Shown here piece by piece: positions 40,148 through 49,784 of a stretch of DNA of 64,000 nt (positions within the stretch are counted from its first letter, which is position 1; each line of letters opens with the position of its first letter). The stretch comes from Afifella sp. IM 167 (GTDB lineage: Bacteria; Pseudomonadota; Alphaproteobacteria; Rhizobiales; Afifellaceae), in the NCBI RefSeq assembly GCF_020144925.1, contig NZ_NSLC01000006.1, forward strand, positions 62,001 through 126,000, given 5' to 3'. The notes below the pieces were generated by a model that was given only the letters and a program-made list of their open reading frames with translations, was not told the origin of the DNA and did not search any database. The position numbers and the translations under genes are program-made.

Positions 40148-43100
40148 CGAGGCGTTCTCCCTGCGGGTCGACGAAATGGGGCGAGACGATCTCCACCCGG
40201 CAATGGGCGCCGCGGATCGGATCGGCGGCAAAGAGCGTCTGGCCGTGGCGCTTGCGTCCGCCCTTCAGCATCGCCAGGCCGATATGGTTGCGCAGCTCGG
40301 GGCTGTAGGTGACGGAGGTGACGTGTCCCTCGCTGGCGCCCGGCGCTTCTTCCGTGCCGGCGACGAGATGCGCCCCCGAACGGAAGGCGGCGTCGGTGGC
40401 GAGAAGGCCGACAAGCTCCATCCGGCCTTCCTCCGAGAGCGCCGGCCGCAGCGCGAGCGGCTTGCCGACGAAGGGCTTCTTCTTCGACAGCAGCTTGCCG
40501 AGGCCGAGATCGTGGGCGCTGACGCGCCCGTTCAGCTCCGGTCCCGCGACATGGCCCTTTTCGATGCGCAGGGTGCCCATGGCTTCCAGTCCATAAGGCG
40601 CAACCTCCAGATCCGCCCCCTGGCGCAGAAGCTCCGACCAGAGGAAAGGCCCGCAATCGGCGCCGACATAGACCTCGTAGGCGTTCTCGCCGGAAAAGGA
40701 GAGGCGGGCGATCAGCGCCGGCACGCCGGCGATGGAAGCTTGCCGCACGCCCATGAAGGGGAAGGCTTCCCGGTCCATCGGCGTGCCGTCGACCAGACGG
40801 GCGAGAAGCGCGCGCGAGCGCGGCCCCGCCACAGCGATGCCGGCATACTGGTCGCTGACGGAGGCGAGCGTTGTCTTCAGTTCCGGCCATACGGCGGCCA
40901 GCAGGAACTCCATGTGCATCATCACCTCGGCGGCCTTCGCCGTCGTCGTGGTGACGAGGTACCGGTCCTCGGCGAGCCGCCAGGCGGTGCCGTCGTCGAA
41001 GACGAAGCCGTCCTCGCGCAGCATCAGCCCGTAGCGCGCCTTGCCGACCGGCAGGGTGGAAAAGGTGTTGGTGTAGACCCGGTCGAGGAAGGTCCCGGCA
41101 TCCGGTCCCGCCACCTCGATCTTGCCGAGGGTGGAGACGTCGGCGATGCCGACCTTGGCGCGCACATGCCGCGCCTCGCGCGTATAGGCGGCGAAGAGAC
41201 CCTCGCCCTTGTGGGCATAGACGCGCGGGCGCAGCCAGAGCCCCGCATGCATCATCTCCGCTCCCGCCTCCAGATGGGCATGGTGCAGGGGCGAGCGGCG
41301 GATGGGCCGCATGTGATGGCCGCGCTCGCGCCCGACGATGGCGCCGAGCGGCACCGGGGCGAGGGGCGGGCGGAAGCGCGTCGTACCGACCGCGGGGATC
41401 GGCATCTGCCGCTCGCCGGCGAGGATCGCGAGCCCGTTGATCGCCGAGGTGCGGCCCTGGTCGTTCGCCATGCCGAGCGTCGTATAGCGCTTCAGATGCT
41501 CGGCCTCCACGAAGCCCTCGCGCCCGGCAAGGCGCACATCGTCGGCCGTCACGTCGTGCTGGAGATCGACGAAGGCCTTGTCCGGCTTCTCGCCGACGGG
41601 CTCCACCTCGAAGAGGGGCAGGAGGCCGCCATCCTGAATCGATGTGCGAAGTCCTTGAATCTGAATCTGAACTGCAAGTTCTTTCGCTACCGCGTTGAAT
41701 CCGAGGGCGTTTGCCGCAAGCGTTCCCGCCTCGGCGCCCTGGTTGACGGCGATTTCCAGCGTCGGGGCGCCGGTCATGGCCCCGGCCGCGATCCAGTCCT
41801 GCCGGGGCTCGCCGGGGACGAAGGCGGCGATCTCCTCGCGCCAGACGGGCGGCCCGCCGGCCTGGCTCGCAAGGTTGATGATCGGGGTGTGCCCGCCGGA
41901 GACGAGGATGGTGTCCGCGGCGATCTCGAAGACGCCGCCCGGGGAGGCTGGCGGCACGCTTTCACCTTCCGCCTCGCCGGCCGGCCGGTCGATCCGCGCC
42001 GCCTCGGCCGCGCGCGCCGCTTCCCCGACCGGAGCGATGACGGCGGCTTCCACCCGCCGCGCGCCCTTGGCGGCGGCGACGACATGGCTGAGGATGATGT
42101 CGATGCCCTTCGCCGCGATCGGACCGGCGAGCGTGCCCGGCACCTCGGTGCGCGGATCGACGATGGCGGCGATCTTCACGCCGGCTTCGGCGAGCAGCGC
42201 CGCCTGCCGCCAGGCCTCGTCGTTGTTGCAGAAGAGGACGATGCTGCCGCCGGGCGCCGTGCCGTAGCGGCGGACATAGGCAAGGCCGGCCGAAGCGAGC
42301 ATCACGCCCGGGCGGTCGTTGCCGGAAAACACGATCGGCCGCTCGCAGGCGCCGGTGGCGAGGATCACCTGCCGCGCCTCGATCCGCCAGTGGCGGCAGC
42401 GCGTTTCGCCTTCGCCGCCGCAATCCTCCAGCGCCGCCAGAACGCCGCCGTCGTAATAGCCCCAGACATGGGTGCGCGGCATCAGCCGCACATTGGCCAT
42501 CTCCGAGAGCTCAAGGCTCGCCATCGCCGCCCATTCGGCGGCGGGCGCCCCGTCGATCGTGGCTTCTTCCAGGTCGATGGCGCCGCCGGGTCCCGGTTCC
42601 GCCTCGGCGAGGATCACCCGTGCCCCGGCGCGTCCGGCCGCGAGCGCGGCGGCAAGGCCGGCCGGGCCCGCGCCGACGACGAGGAGGTCGGCGAAGACGT
42701 TCGCCTTCTCGTAGCGCGCCGGATCGGGATCGAGGCTGGCGCTGCCCATGCCGGCGGCCCGGCGGATCGCCGGCTCGTACCACATCCACGAGCGCCTCAG
42801 CGGCCCGATGAAGGTCTTGTAGTAGAAGCCCGCGCCGAAGAAGGGGGCGAAGACCTGGTTCACCGCGCCGATGTCGCGGTCGACGGAAGGCCAGGCGTTC
42901 TGGCCCGAGACTTCCAGCCCCGGCGCGGCGAGGCGCGTGGCGGCGTTGACGTTCGGCTCGCGCTCGCCGCCGGAGCCGACGGTGACGAGCGCGTTCGGCT
43001 CCTCCGCCCCGGCCGAGAAGATGCCGCGGGGCCGGTGGTACTTGAAGGAGCGGGCGACGATGGAGCGGCCGGAGGCCATCAGCGCCGAGGCGATGGTATC

Positions 43101-43199
43101 CCCGGCGAAGGCCTCCACGGGCGAGCCGTCGAAGGTGAAGGTGAAGGGGCGCGAGCGGTCGATCCGCGAGCCGCCGGAGGAGAGGCGGAAGCCGGCCAT
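40140..43199 (-). CDS. soxA: Sarcosine oxidase subunit alpha
   Basis: 1019 residues in three parts. An N-terminal 2Fe-2S-like Fer2_3 fold without full Cys set (residues 1-100) precedes an NAD/FAD-binding oxidoreductase region with DLLVVGAGPAGLAAALAAGRAGA. The C-terminal aminomethyltransferase fold carries the THF site. It is slightly longer than usual. Around residues 495-520 the linker reads GFNAVAKELAVQIQIQGLRT and is encoded by a distinctly AT-richer stretch (about 41638-41710), which looks like an insertion. The reading frame stays intact, so the gene should be active. It is co-transcribed with soxB, soxD and soxG. Confidence 0.93.
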   Translation of the reverse strand: MAGFRLSSGGSRIDRSRPFTFTFDGSPVEAFAGDTIASALMASGRSIVARSFKYHRPRGIFSAGAEEPNALVTVGSGGEREPNVNAATRLAAPGLEVSGQNAWPSVDRDIGAVNQVFAPFFGAGFYYKTFIGPLRRSWMWYEPAIRRAAGMGSASLDPDPARYEKANVFADLLVVGAGPAGLAAALAAGRAGARVILAEAEPGPGGAIDLEEATIDGAPAAEWAAMASLELSEMANVRLMPRTHVWGYYDGGVLAALEDCGGEGETRCRHWRIEARQVILATGACERPIVFSGNDRPGVMLASAGLAYVRRYGTAPGGSIVLFCNNDEAWRQAALLAEAGVKIAAIVDPRTEVPGTLAGPIAAKGIDIILSHVVAAAKGARRVEAAVIAPVGEAARAAEAARIDRPAGEAEGESVPPASPGGVFEIAADTILVSGGHTPIINLASQAGGPPVWREEIAAFVPGEPRQDWIAAGAMTGAPTLEIAVNQGAEAGTLAANALGFNAVAKELAVQIQIQGLRTSIQDGGLLPLFEVEPVGEKPDKAFVDLQHDVTADDVRLAGREGFVEAEHLKRYTTLGMANDQGRTSAINGLAILAGERQMPIPAVGTTRFRPPLAPVPLGAIVGRERGHHMRPIRRSPLHHAHLEAGAEMMHAGLWLRPRVYAHKGEGLFAAYTREARHVRAKVGIADVSTLGKIEVAGPDAGTFLDRVYTNTFSTLPVGKARYGLMLREDGFVFDDGTAWRLAEDRYLVTTTTAKAAEVMMHMEFLLAAVWPELKTTLASVSDQYAGIAVAGPRSRALLARLVDGTPMDREAFPFMGVRQASIAGVPALIARLSFSGENAYEVYVGADCGPFLWSELLRQGADLEVAPYGLEAMGTLRIEKGHVAGPELNGRVSAHDLGLGKLLSKKKPFVGKPLALRPALSEEGRMELVGLLATDAAFRSGAHLVAGTEEAPGASEGHVTSVTYSPELRNHIGLAMLKGGRKRHGQTLFAADPIRGAHCRVEIVSPHFVDPQGERLDA

Positions 43200-43202
43200 C
43201 GC

Positions 43203-43472
43203 CTATTCTCCCTGCCCGAAGGGGCCGACGAGCCGCGCTTCGAAGACCTCATGGGTCTCCGTATTGCGGCGTACAACGAGGAACTGCCGGCAGCCATGCA
43301 CATGCTGCCAGAACTCCAGATGCTCGCCGCGCGGGTTTTGACGCTCGTAGACGTAGCGGACCCAGGGCTCGGCCGCTTCCTCGGCCAGCGGCGGGCGCTC
43401 GGCGGTGGCGTCGCCCCGGTAGTGGTATTCGCCGGCATCGCGCATGCCGCAGACAGGGCAGGGGATCAGCAT
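43203..43472 (-). CDS. soxD: Sarcosine oxidase subunit delta
   Basis: 89 residues from the ATG at 43472. The N-terminus MLIPCPVCGMRDAGEYHY carries the first Cys pair of the zinc ribbon, and VHGCRQFLVVRRNT holds another ligand; this is the expected compact delta subunit. It binds zinc and stabilises the heterotetramer. It lies 34 bp after soxB and three bases before the soxA start. Confidence 0.92.
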   Translation of the reverse strand: MLIPCPVCGMRDAGEYHYRGDATAERPPLAEEAAEPWVRYVYERQNPRGEHLEFWQHVHGCRQFLVVRRNTETHEVFEARLVGPFGQGE

Positions 43473-43506
43473 CGTGCGCTCCGCGGGCTTTGGGTCGTCC
43501 GTCTCA

Positions 43507-44766
43507 TCAGTGCAGCCCCGGCACGGCGCCCGTGCCGGCCTCGTCGATATGCCGGCCCTCGGCGAAGCGCGACAGCGTGAAGCCGGCGTTGAGGGCATGC
43601 GGTTCGTCGCGGGCGATCGTATGGGCGAAGCACCAGCCGGAAGCGGGCGTCGCCTTGAAGCCGCCGTAGCACCAGCCGCAATTGAGATAGAGGCCGGGCA
43701 ACGGCCCGGGCGTGATGATCGGGCTGCCGTCCATCGACATGTCCATGATGCCGCCCCAGGAGCGCAGGAGCTTGATGCGCGCCACGTTCGGGAAGATGGC
43801 GAGGAGTTCGCTCACCGTGTCGTGCACGTTGGCGAGGTTTCCGCGCCGGGCGTAGGAATTGTAGAAATCGAGCGAGCCGCCGAAGACCAGCCCGCCCTTG
43901 TCCGACTGGGAGACGTACATGTGGCCGGCGCCGTAGGTGACGACGCAATGGACGAGCGGCTTCACCGGCTCCGAGACGAAGGCCTGCAGCACATGGCTCT
44001 CGATCGGCAGGCCTTCCACGCCCGCCATGCGCATGACTTCCGAGGTCATGCCGGCGACGGCGACCCCCACCTTGTCGGCGCGGATCTCGCCCCGCGGCGT
44101 GACGACGCCGGTGATCGTGCCGCCCTCGGTGATGAAATCGGTGACGGGGGCGTTCTCGATGATGTCGACGCCGAGCCGGTCGGCGGCATGCGCGTAGCCC
44201 CAGGCGACGGCATCGTGCCTTGCTGTTCCGGCGCGGCGCTGGATCAGCCCGCCGGCGACCGGAAAGCGCGCCTCCTCGGAAAGGTCGATGCCCGGGCAGA
44301 GCTGGGCGACCTCGTCCCGGCCGATGAGGTCGGCGTCGATGCCGGCGAGGCGCATGGCGTTGCCGCGCTCGGCCGCGACGTCCATCTGCTCGGGCGAATG
44401 GGCAAGGTTGAGGACGCCGCGCTGCGAGAACATGACGTTGTAGTTCAGCTCGTGGGAGAGGCCCTCCCAGAGCTTCAGGCTCCATTCGTAGAAATCGTGG
44501 TTCTCCGGCAGGAGATAGTTGGAGCGCACGATGGTCGTGTTGCGCCCGACATTGCCGAGGCCGATCGGTCCCGCCTCCACCACCGCGACATGGCGCAGCC
44601 CGTGGTTCTTGGCGAGATAATAGGCCGTGGCGAGGCCATGGCCGCCGCCGCCGACCACGATGACGTCGTAGCGCGGCTTCGGCTCGGCCTTGCGCCAGGC
44701 CGGTTTCCAGCCGCGATTTCCCCTGAGCCCCTCGGTGATGACCCTGAGGGCCGAATATTCCGCCAT
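43507..44766 (-). CDS. soxB: Sarcosine oxidase subunit beta
   Basis: 419 residues. It has the FAD dinucleotide fold [20 protein letters not shown] near residue 33 and conserved [13 protein letters not shown], where the beta subunit holds its covalent flavin region. The end [21 protein letters not shown] also matches the family. It oxidises sarcosine, passing electrons and the imine product to alpha. It is first in the operon, with a 127-bp gap to the preceding xyl ATPase gene. Confidence 0.94.
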   Translation of the reverse strand: MAEYSALRVITEGLRGNRGWKPAWRKAEPKPRYDVIVVGGGGHGLATAYYLAKNHGLRHVAVVEAGPIGLGNVGRNTTIVRSNYLLPENHDFYEWSLKLWEGLSHELNYNVMFSQRGVLNLAHSPEQMDVAAERGNAMRLAGIDADLIGRDEVAQLCPGIDLSEEARFPVAGGLIQRRAGTARHDAVAWGYAHAADRLGVDIIENAPVTDFITEGGTITGVVTPRGEIRADKVGVAVAGMTSEVMRMAGVEGLPIESHVLQAFVSEPVKPLVHCVVTYGAGHMYVSQSDKGGLVFGGSLDFYNSYARRGNLANVHDTVSELLAIFPNVARIKLLRSWGGIMDMSMDGSPIITPGPLPGLYLNCGWCYGGFKATPASGWCFAHTIARDEPHALNAGFTLSRFAEGRHIDEAGTGAVPGLH

Positions 44767-44893
44767 TTTGCTCGGTCCGGGAAAGACGTGAATCGCCCCA
44801 TAGGCGGCTTAGATCATTGCCCGAAAGGAGCTTGTTCCGAAAGCGCCCTTCCGCCCTTCGCGGCCGACAGATTGCCGCTTGTGGAAGAACGCC

Positions 44894-45691
44894 TCAGGCG
44901 GCGACCGAAGCGAGCTGCTCCTCGGGCGTCGCGCCGGGGCCACGGACCGCCCCCGGCGGGCATTTGCCGAGGATGATCATGCCGAGGACGTCGTCCTTGG
45001 AGACGTCGTCCACCCGCGCCGTGCCGACGAGCGCGCCGTTCTTCATCACCGCCACGCGGTCGGCGAGGTCGAAGACGTCCTCGATGTCGTGGCTGATGAG
45101 GAAGATGCCGATGCCCTCGGCCTTCAGCTTCAGGATGAGGTCGGCGACCATCTTGGTTTCCTGGACGCCGAGCGCCGCCGTCGGCTCGTCCATGATGAGG
45201 ATGCGGGCGTTGAAATAGACGGCGCGCGCGATCGCCACCGACTGCCGCTGGCCGCCGGAAAGAGCGATGACCGGCGCGTGGAAGGCGCGGAAATTGGGAT
45301 TGAGGCGGCCCATGATCTCGCGCGTCTCCGCTTCCATCCTGACGTCGTCGAGCGCGCCGAAGCTCGTCGTCAGCTCGCGCCCGAGGAAGAGGTTGGCCGA
45401 GGCGTCGAGGTTATCGGCGAGCGCCAGCGTCTGGTAGATGGTCTCGATGTTGTAGCGGCGCGCGTCGCGCGGATTGGCGATCGCCGCCTTCTCGCCGTTG
45501 ATGAAGATCTCGCCGCGGTCGGCGTGGTAGGCGCCCGACAGGACCTTGATCAGCGTCGACTTGCCCGCCCCGTTATGGCCGAGAAGGCCGACGACTTCGC
45601 CCGGATGAAGGTCGACCGTGACGTCGTCGACGGCTTTGACGCCGCCGAACGAGACGCTGATGTTGCGCAATTCCACGAGGGCAGGGGACAT
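44894..45691 (-). CDS. Sugar ABC transporter ATPase, XylG-like single domain
   Basis: 265 residues with Walker [10 protein letters not shown], signature LSGGQRQS and Walker [12 protein letters not shown] followed by ISHDIEDVF. Unlike the two-domain XylG of enterobacteria it has only one ATPase unit, the form typical of rhizobia. It stops just past the third-to-last gene of the minus-strand transporter set: binding protein, permease, ATPase. The permease stop lies one base upstream of its start. Confidence 0.9.
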   Translation of the reverse strand: MSPALVELRNISVSFGGVKAVDDVTVDLHPGEVVGLLGHNGAGKSTLIKVLSGAYHADRGEIFINGEKAAIANPRDARRYNIETIYQTLALADNLDASANLFLGRELTTSFGALDDVRMEAETREIMGRLNPNFRAFHAPVIALSGGQRQSVAIARAVYFNARILIMDEPTAALGVQETKMVADLILKLKAEGIGIFLISHDIEDVFDLADRVAVMKNGALVGTARVDDVSKDDVLGMIILGKCPPGAVRGPGATPEEQLASVAA

Positions 45692-45692
45692 G

Positions 45693-47057
45693 TCAGTCTC
45701 CGATCCGCTTGCGATAGACCTGGTCGATCCACACGGCGAGGACGAGGACGGAGCCGATGACGATCGACTGCAGCGCCGTCTGGATGCCGATGAGCGCCAT
45801 GCCCGATTGCAGCGACTGCATGACGAGGGCGCCGAGGATGGCGCCGTAGATCGTGCCGACGCCGCCGGCGAGCGAGGTGCCGCCGATGACGGCGGCGGCG
45901 ATGACGCGCAATTCGTCGAGCGTGCCGAGGTCGTTCGCCGCCGATTGCAGTCGGGCCGAGGCGATGACCGCCGAGACGGCGGCCAGCGCGCCCATCAGCA
46001 TGAAGATGTAGAGCGTCATGCGCTTGGTATCGATGCCGGAAAGCTCGGCCGCCTGCGGGTTGCCGCCCATGGCGAAGACGTAGCGGCCGAACTTGGTGCG
46101 CTGGGCGATGTAGGTCATCGCAAGGGCGACCAGCGCCACCACCACGACCGGCACGGCGATGCCCTGGGCCCAGTCGAGCCCGCTTTCGGGGATGGGAATG
46201 CCGCGCGCCTCCGCGATGCGGCGCGCCGCCCGTTCCGGTACCGGATAGGCGTTCATCACCCAGACGAAGGCGACGACCGCGCCGGACAGCACCACGGCGT
46301 TGGTGATCTCCGCCCAGACCGGCTTCAGCGGGAACTTGAAGTGCATGCGCATGCGCCGGTTGTTGATGGCGAAGGCGACGATGGCGACGATGGCGACCGC
46401 GCCGAAGACCCAGCTCCAGGTGGCGCCGAGCGTGCCGCCGATGCCGCCGCCGAAGACGCGGAAATTGGCGTCGAGCGGGGCGATGGTGCGCCCCTCCGTG
46501 ACCCACCAGGCCGCCCCGCGCCAGACCAGCAGGCCGCCGAGCGTGACGATGAAGGACGGAATGGTGAGATAGCCGATCAGAAAGCCCTGCAGCGCCCCGA
46601 CGATAAGGCCGATGAAGACGCCGAAGAGGATGGTCAGGACGAAGGTCGCCGGGTGGTCGAAGCCGAGATATTGCGGGATGAAATCGGCCTGGAAGGCGCC
46701 CATCATCATGGCGATGAAGCCGAGCACGGAGCCGACCGAAAGGTCGATGTGGCGCGCCACGATGACGAAGACCATGCCGCAGGCCATCACCGCCACTGAG
46801 GCGGTCTGGACGGTGAGATTGAACAGGTTGCGCGGCGTGATGAAGGTGCCGCCGGTGAAAAGGTCGAAGACGATCCAGATGAGGGCGAGCGCGCCGACCA
46901 TGCCGATGAGGCGCATGTCGACTTCCATGGCGCGCAGCGCGCCGCGTATGCCGCCCCTGGCCGGCCCGGCCTCCGGCCTGTGCTCGCCCGCGGCGGCGGG
47001 GTTGCGCGAATGCGCCGGCGCTTCGCCCTCGGCGGCCGTCTCGGCCTTTTCGGTCAT
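45693..47057 (-). CDS. Sugar ABC transporter permease, XylH-like
   Basis: 454 residues with a basic/Pro-rich cytoplasmic leader of about 45 residues, then roughly ten to twelve membrane helices. [18 protein letters not shown] is the BPD_transp_2 hallmark, and [22 protein letters not shown] comes late. It is the channel for the xylose-type importer. A GC-rich hairpin lies between it and the binding-protein gene. Confidence 0.9.
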   Translation of the reverse strand: MTEKAETAAEGEAPAHSRNPAAAGEHRPEAGPARGGIRGALRAMEVDMRLIGMVGALALIWIVFDLFTGGTFITPRNLFNLTVQTASVAVMACGMVFVIVARHIDLSVGSVLGFIAMMMGAFQADFIPQYLGFDHPATFVLTILFGVFIGLIVGALQGFLIGYLTIPSFIVTLGGLLVWRGAAWWVTEGRTIAPLDANFRVFGGGIGGTLGATWSWVFGAVAIVAIVAFAINNRRMRMHFKFPLKPVWAEITNAVVLSGAVVAFVWVMNAYPVPERAARRIAEARGIPIPESGLDWAQGIAVPVVVVALVALAMTYIAQRTKFGRYVFAMGGNPQAAELSGIDTKRMTLYIFMLMGALAAVSAVIASARLQSAANDLGTLDELRVIAAAVIGGTSLAGGVGTIYGAILGALVMQSLQSGMALIGIQTALQSIVIGSVLVLAVWIDQVYRKRIGD

Positions 47058-47076
47058 GAAATGAGCCCTTTTCGCA

Positions 47077-47099
47077 GGCGGCCGGAAGCGCCGGCCGCC
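47077..47099 (-). terminator. Intercistronic hairpin between xylF-like and xylH-like genes
   Basis: GGCGGCCGG and CCGGCCGCC form a perfect nine-base-pair stem around a five-base loop in the 61-bp gap. It follows the binding-protein stop, as the 30556 hairpin does in the peptide-type operon. It lacks a T-run and probably lowers or stabilises expression unequally instead of ending transcription. Confidence 0.55.
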
Positions 47100-47118
47100 G
47101 CTTTCACTACGGGCGGCC

Positions 47119-48174
47119 TCAGTTGCAGGCCTCGACCGTCTTCGCCGGCACGTTCTGGCAGAGCTCGTCCTTGGTGATCCAGCCGGCGTCGACGACCACG
47201 TTGAGGTTGTCGCGCGTGATCGGGATCGGCTTCAGGAAGATGGAGTTGAGCTCCTTGCCGCCGGGGCTCGTCCATTTCGTGGCGCCCTCGACCTCTTCCA
47301 TCGAGCTGCCCTTGGCCATGGCGACGGCGATCTCGGCGGCCTTGCGGCCGAGCTCGCGCGAATCCTTCCACACCGAGACGGTCTGTGTGCCGAGCGCGAT
47401 TCGGTTGAGGGCGGCGTGGTCGCCGTCCTGGCCGGAGACCGGGATGCCGGCCATGCCCTGGGCGGCGAGCGCGGCGATGGCGCCGCCGGCCGTCCCGTCG
47501 TTGGAGGCGACGACGGCGTCGACCTCGTTGTTCACGGAGGTCAGGATCTGCTCCATGTTGCGCTGCGCGTTCGCCGGCAGCCAGCCGTCGGTATACTGCT
47601 CGCCGACCACCTTGATCTTGCCGGAATCGATGGCCTCCTTCAGCACTTCGAGCTGGCCCTCATGCAGGAAGTCCGCATTCGGGTCGGTGGGCGAGCCCTT
47701 GATGAAGACGTAGTTGCCTTCCGGCTGCACCTCGTACACGGCGCGCGCCTGCATGCGGCCGACTTCCTTGTTGTCGAAGGTGAGATAGAAGGCGTTCGGG
47801 TCTTCGATCAGCCGGTCGTAGCCGACGACGGGGATGCCCTCGTTGACCGCCTTCTGCACCGCCGGGCCGATGGCCGAGGCGTCCTGGGCGAGGATGATCA
47901 GCGCATCGGCCCCGCGCGCGATCAGGCTTTCCACGTCGGAAAGCTGCTTGGCGGTGGCGCTCTGCGCGTCGGTGGAGATGTAGTCGGCGCCGAGCTCGTC
48001 GAGCTTTTCCTTGATCGCCGCCTCGTCCGTCTTCCAGCGCTCTTCCTGGAAGTTGGACCATGAGACGCCGATGGTGGGCCTGTCCTGCGCACTGGCGGGG
48101 CCCGCAAGGCCGCCCGCGGCGGCCGCGAGCGCTGCCGCGCCCGTCAGAAGATAGAGAAAGGACCTGCGTAGCAT
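47119..48174 (-). CDS. xylF: Xylose-type ABC substrate-binding protein, XylF-like
   Basis: 351 residues with a signal peptide ending ASAQD. The periplasmic binding protein fold (type 1) shows [56 protein letters not shown] and [19 protein letters not shown], all matching XylF, where Asp, Asn and Trp contact the sugar. It heads the minus-strand importer. No xylose isomerase or kinase is in the window. Confidence 0.88.
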   Translation of the reverse strand: MLRRSFLYLLTGAAALAAAAGGLAGPASAQDRPTIGVSWSNFQEERWKTDEAAIKEKLDELGADYISTDAQSATAKQLSDVESLIARGADALIILAQDASAIGPAVQKAVNEGIPVVGYDRLIEDPNAFYLTFDNKEVGRMQARAVYEVQPEGNYVFIKGSPTDPNADFLHEGQLEVLKEAIDSGKIKVVGEQYTDGWLPANAQRNMEQILTSVNNEVDAVVASNDGTAGGAIAALAAQGMAGIPVSGQDGDHAALNRIALGTQTVSVWKDSRELGRKAAEIAVAMAKGSSMEEVEGATKWTSPGGKELNSIFLKPIPITRDNLNVVVDAGWITKDELCQNVPAKTVEACN

Positions 48175-48316
48175 TCGATTTCCTCCCGTACTGCGGTCTG
48201 TGCCGTCTTGCCGCGCATAACATCACGCTCCGCCGGGAGGGTCCAGAGCGTCGAAAGTCGATGATATCGGCCTTCCGGCCGCAAGGTTACGGATATCGCA
48301 GGCGCCGGCTTCAGCC

Positions 48317-48958
48317 TCAGATCCGCTCCTCCGCCCCCGGCGGCAGAGGCCTTCCTTCTTCCGGCGTCGGGATGATCATGGAGCGCTCGCGCAGCCAGGG
48401 ATCGATCTCCACAGCCTGCCGGAGCGCCTTCTGCCCGAGCTCGAAGCGGCCCTGGCGCATCAGGATGACGCCGCGCCCGGCGAGCGCTCCGAAATGGCGC
48501 GGCTCCAGCTCCAGCACCCGGTTGATGTCGTCGAGCGAGCGGTCGAAATCCTCTTTGAGGAAATGCAGTGTGGCGCGCTGGTTCCAGGCCTCCGAATATT
48601 CCGGCTCCATCTTAATCACCTCCTCGATGATCGACAGGGCCTTGTCGTAGTCGAAGTCGCTGCGCGCCTTCATCGCGTCCTGCATCATCTCGCTGGTGCG
48701 CCGGTCGGGACCAACCATCCAGGCCTGCCAGATGCGGTTCTCGATCTGCCGCGCCTCCGGCTCGGAGCGGGCCTTGGCCAGCATGGCGAAGAGCCGGTCG
48801 AGTTCCCGGTTCGACTCCTCGTAGGCACTCTCGCCCGGCCCTGGCTCCTGGGCGGCGCCGGCGGGCGCGGGGGCCGCCAGAAGGAGCGCTGTGACGAGGG
48901 CGAGAAGGGCCGGCGAATGCCGGGCGCGGCGGGGCCTGCGGGTATCGGCCTTGGTCAT
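48317..48958 (-). CDS. TPR-repeat periplasmic protein
   Basis: 213 residues from the ATG at 48958, which has AGGAAGG upstream. After a signal peptide (ALLALVTALLLAAPAPAGAAQ), residues 45-190 contain about four tetratricopeptide helices, including DFDYDKALSIIEEVIKMEPEYSEAWNQRATLHFLKEDFDRSLDDINRVLELEPRH. Such repeats bind partner proteins in the periplasm. The partner is unknown. It lies between the xyl genes and the divergent TRAP genes. Confidence 0.82.
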   Translation of the reverse strand: MTKADTRRPRRARHSPALLALVTALLLAAPAPAGAAQEPGPGESAYEESNRELDRLFAMLAKARSEPEARQIENRIWQAWMVGPDRRTSEMMQDAMKARSDFDYDKALSIIEEVIKMEPEYSEAWNQRATLHFLKEDFDRSLDDINRVLELEPRHFGALAGRGVILMRQGRFELGQKALRQAVEIDPWLRERSMIIPTPEEGRPLPPGAEERI

Positions 48959-49208
48959 GGTCACCTTCCTGCCCCCCGAAAGATGCGTCATCGGCCCGGG
49001 AAAGATAGCACCACCGCCGCCGCCCGCCAGCCGGCGCCCGGTCAAAGCAACGCGAGCAGGTGCAAGGCGAGGCGGCGAGGGCGGATACTTGACCGGGAGG
49101 CTCTGATTTTCCTTTGATGGCGAGCCGAAGACGGTGGCCTTCCCACCCTGGAACGGCTACGCAATCGCACCGCGCGGAAGGTGGGGGCGCTGAGGGCATG
49201 GATCGGCG

Positions 49209-49784
49209 GTGAGCGCAGCGAGAGGATTCTTTCCTGGGGCCGAAGCCGCCTGCGGCCGCATCGTCGGCGCCCTGGCGCAGTTCCTCGCCATCCTCGGCGG
49301 CCTCGTCCTGCTTGCCATCACCGTCATGACCGTCGTCTCGATCGCCGGACGCGCGCTCATCTCTCTCGGTTTCGGCCCCGTGCCGGGCGATTTCGAGCTG
49401 GTGGAGGCCGGTGTCGCCTTCGCCGTATTCTCCTTCCTGCCCTGGTGCCACTACCGCCGCGGCCATGTGATGGTCGATCTCTTCGCCCAGACCTTCGGGC
49501 CGCGCGGTCTCGCCGCCTTCTCCCTTGTCGGCAATTTTTTGATGACGGTGGCGGCGGTACTGATCGCCTGGCGGCTCGGCCTCGGCACCTCCGACAAGCT
49601 CGCCTATGGCGAGACGACCTTCATCCTGCAGTTTCCGCTCTGGTGGCCCTATGCCGCCGCGCTCGTCGGAGCCTGGCTCTTCGCCCTCACCGCCGCCTAT
49701 ACGGTCTGGCGCTCCTTGAACGAGATGCTCGGCAAGGGCGAGGATGAAGCCATGCGGCCGACCGGCACGGAGTGGGGCGAGTGA
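49209..49784 (+). CDS. TRAP transporter small membrane subunit DctQ
   Basis: 191 residues with four membrane helices. ITVMTVVSIAGRALISLGFG, ELVEAGVAFAVFSFLPWCHYRRGHVMVDLF and FPLWWPYAAALVGAWLFAL match DctQ. The GTG start is weakly supported by its ribosome-binding site. It is the small partner of the DctM channel. The stop overlaps the DctM start (GTGA). No DctP substrate-binding gene is adjacent. Confidence 0.88.
   Translation: MSAARGFFPGAEAACGRIVGALAQFLAILGGLVLLAITVMTVVSIAGRALISLGFGPVPGDFELVEAGVAFAVFSFLPWCHYRRGHVMVDLFAQTFGPRGLAAFSLVGNFLMTVAAVLIAWRLGLGTSDKLAYGETTFILQFPLWWPYAAALVGAWLFALTAAYTVWRSLNEMLGKGEDEAMRPTGTEWGE

Noticed and set aside
39978-43580. A 1200-codon plus-strand open frame opposite soxG, soxA and soxD
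   Set aside because: It is antisense to well-supported sarcosine oxidase genes; its translation is low-complexity Arg/Gly/His-rich text with no domain. High GC removes stops in this phase.
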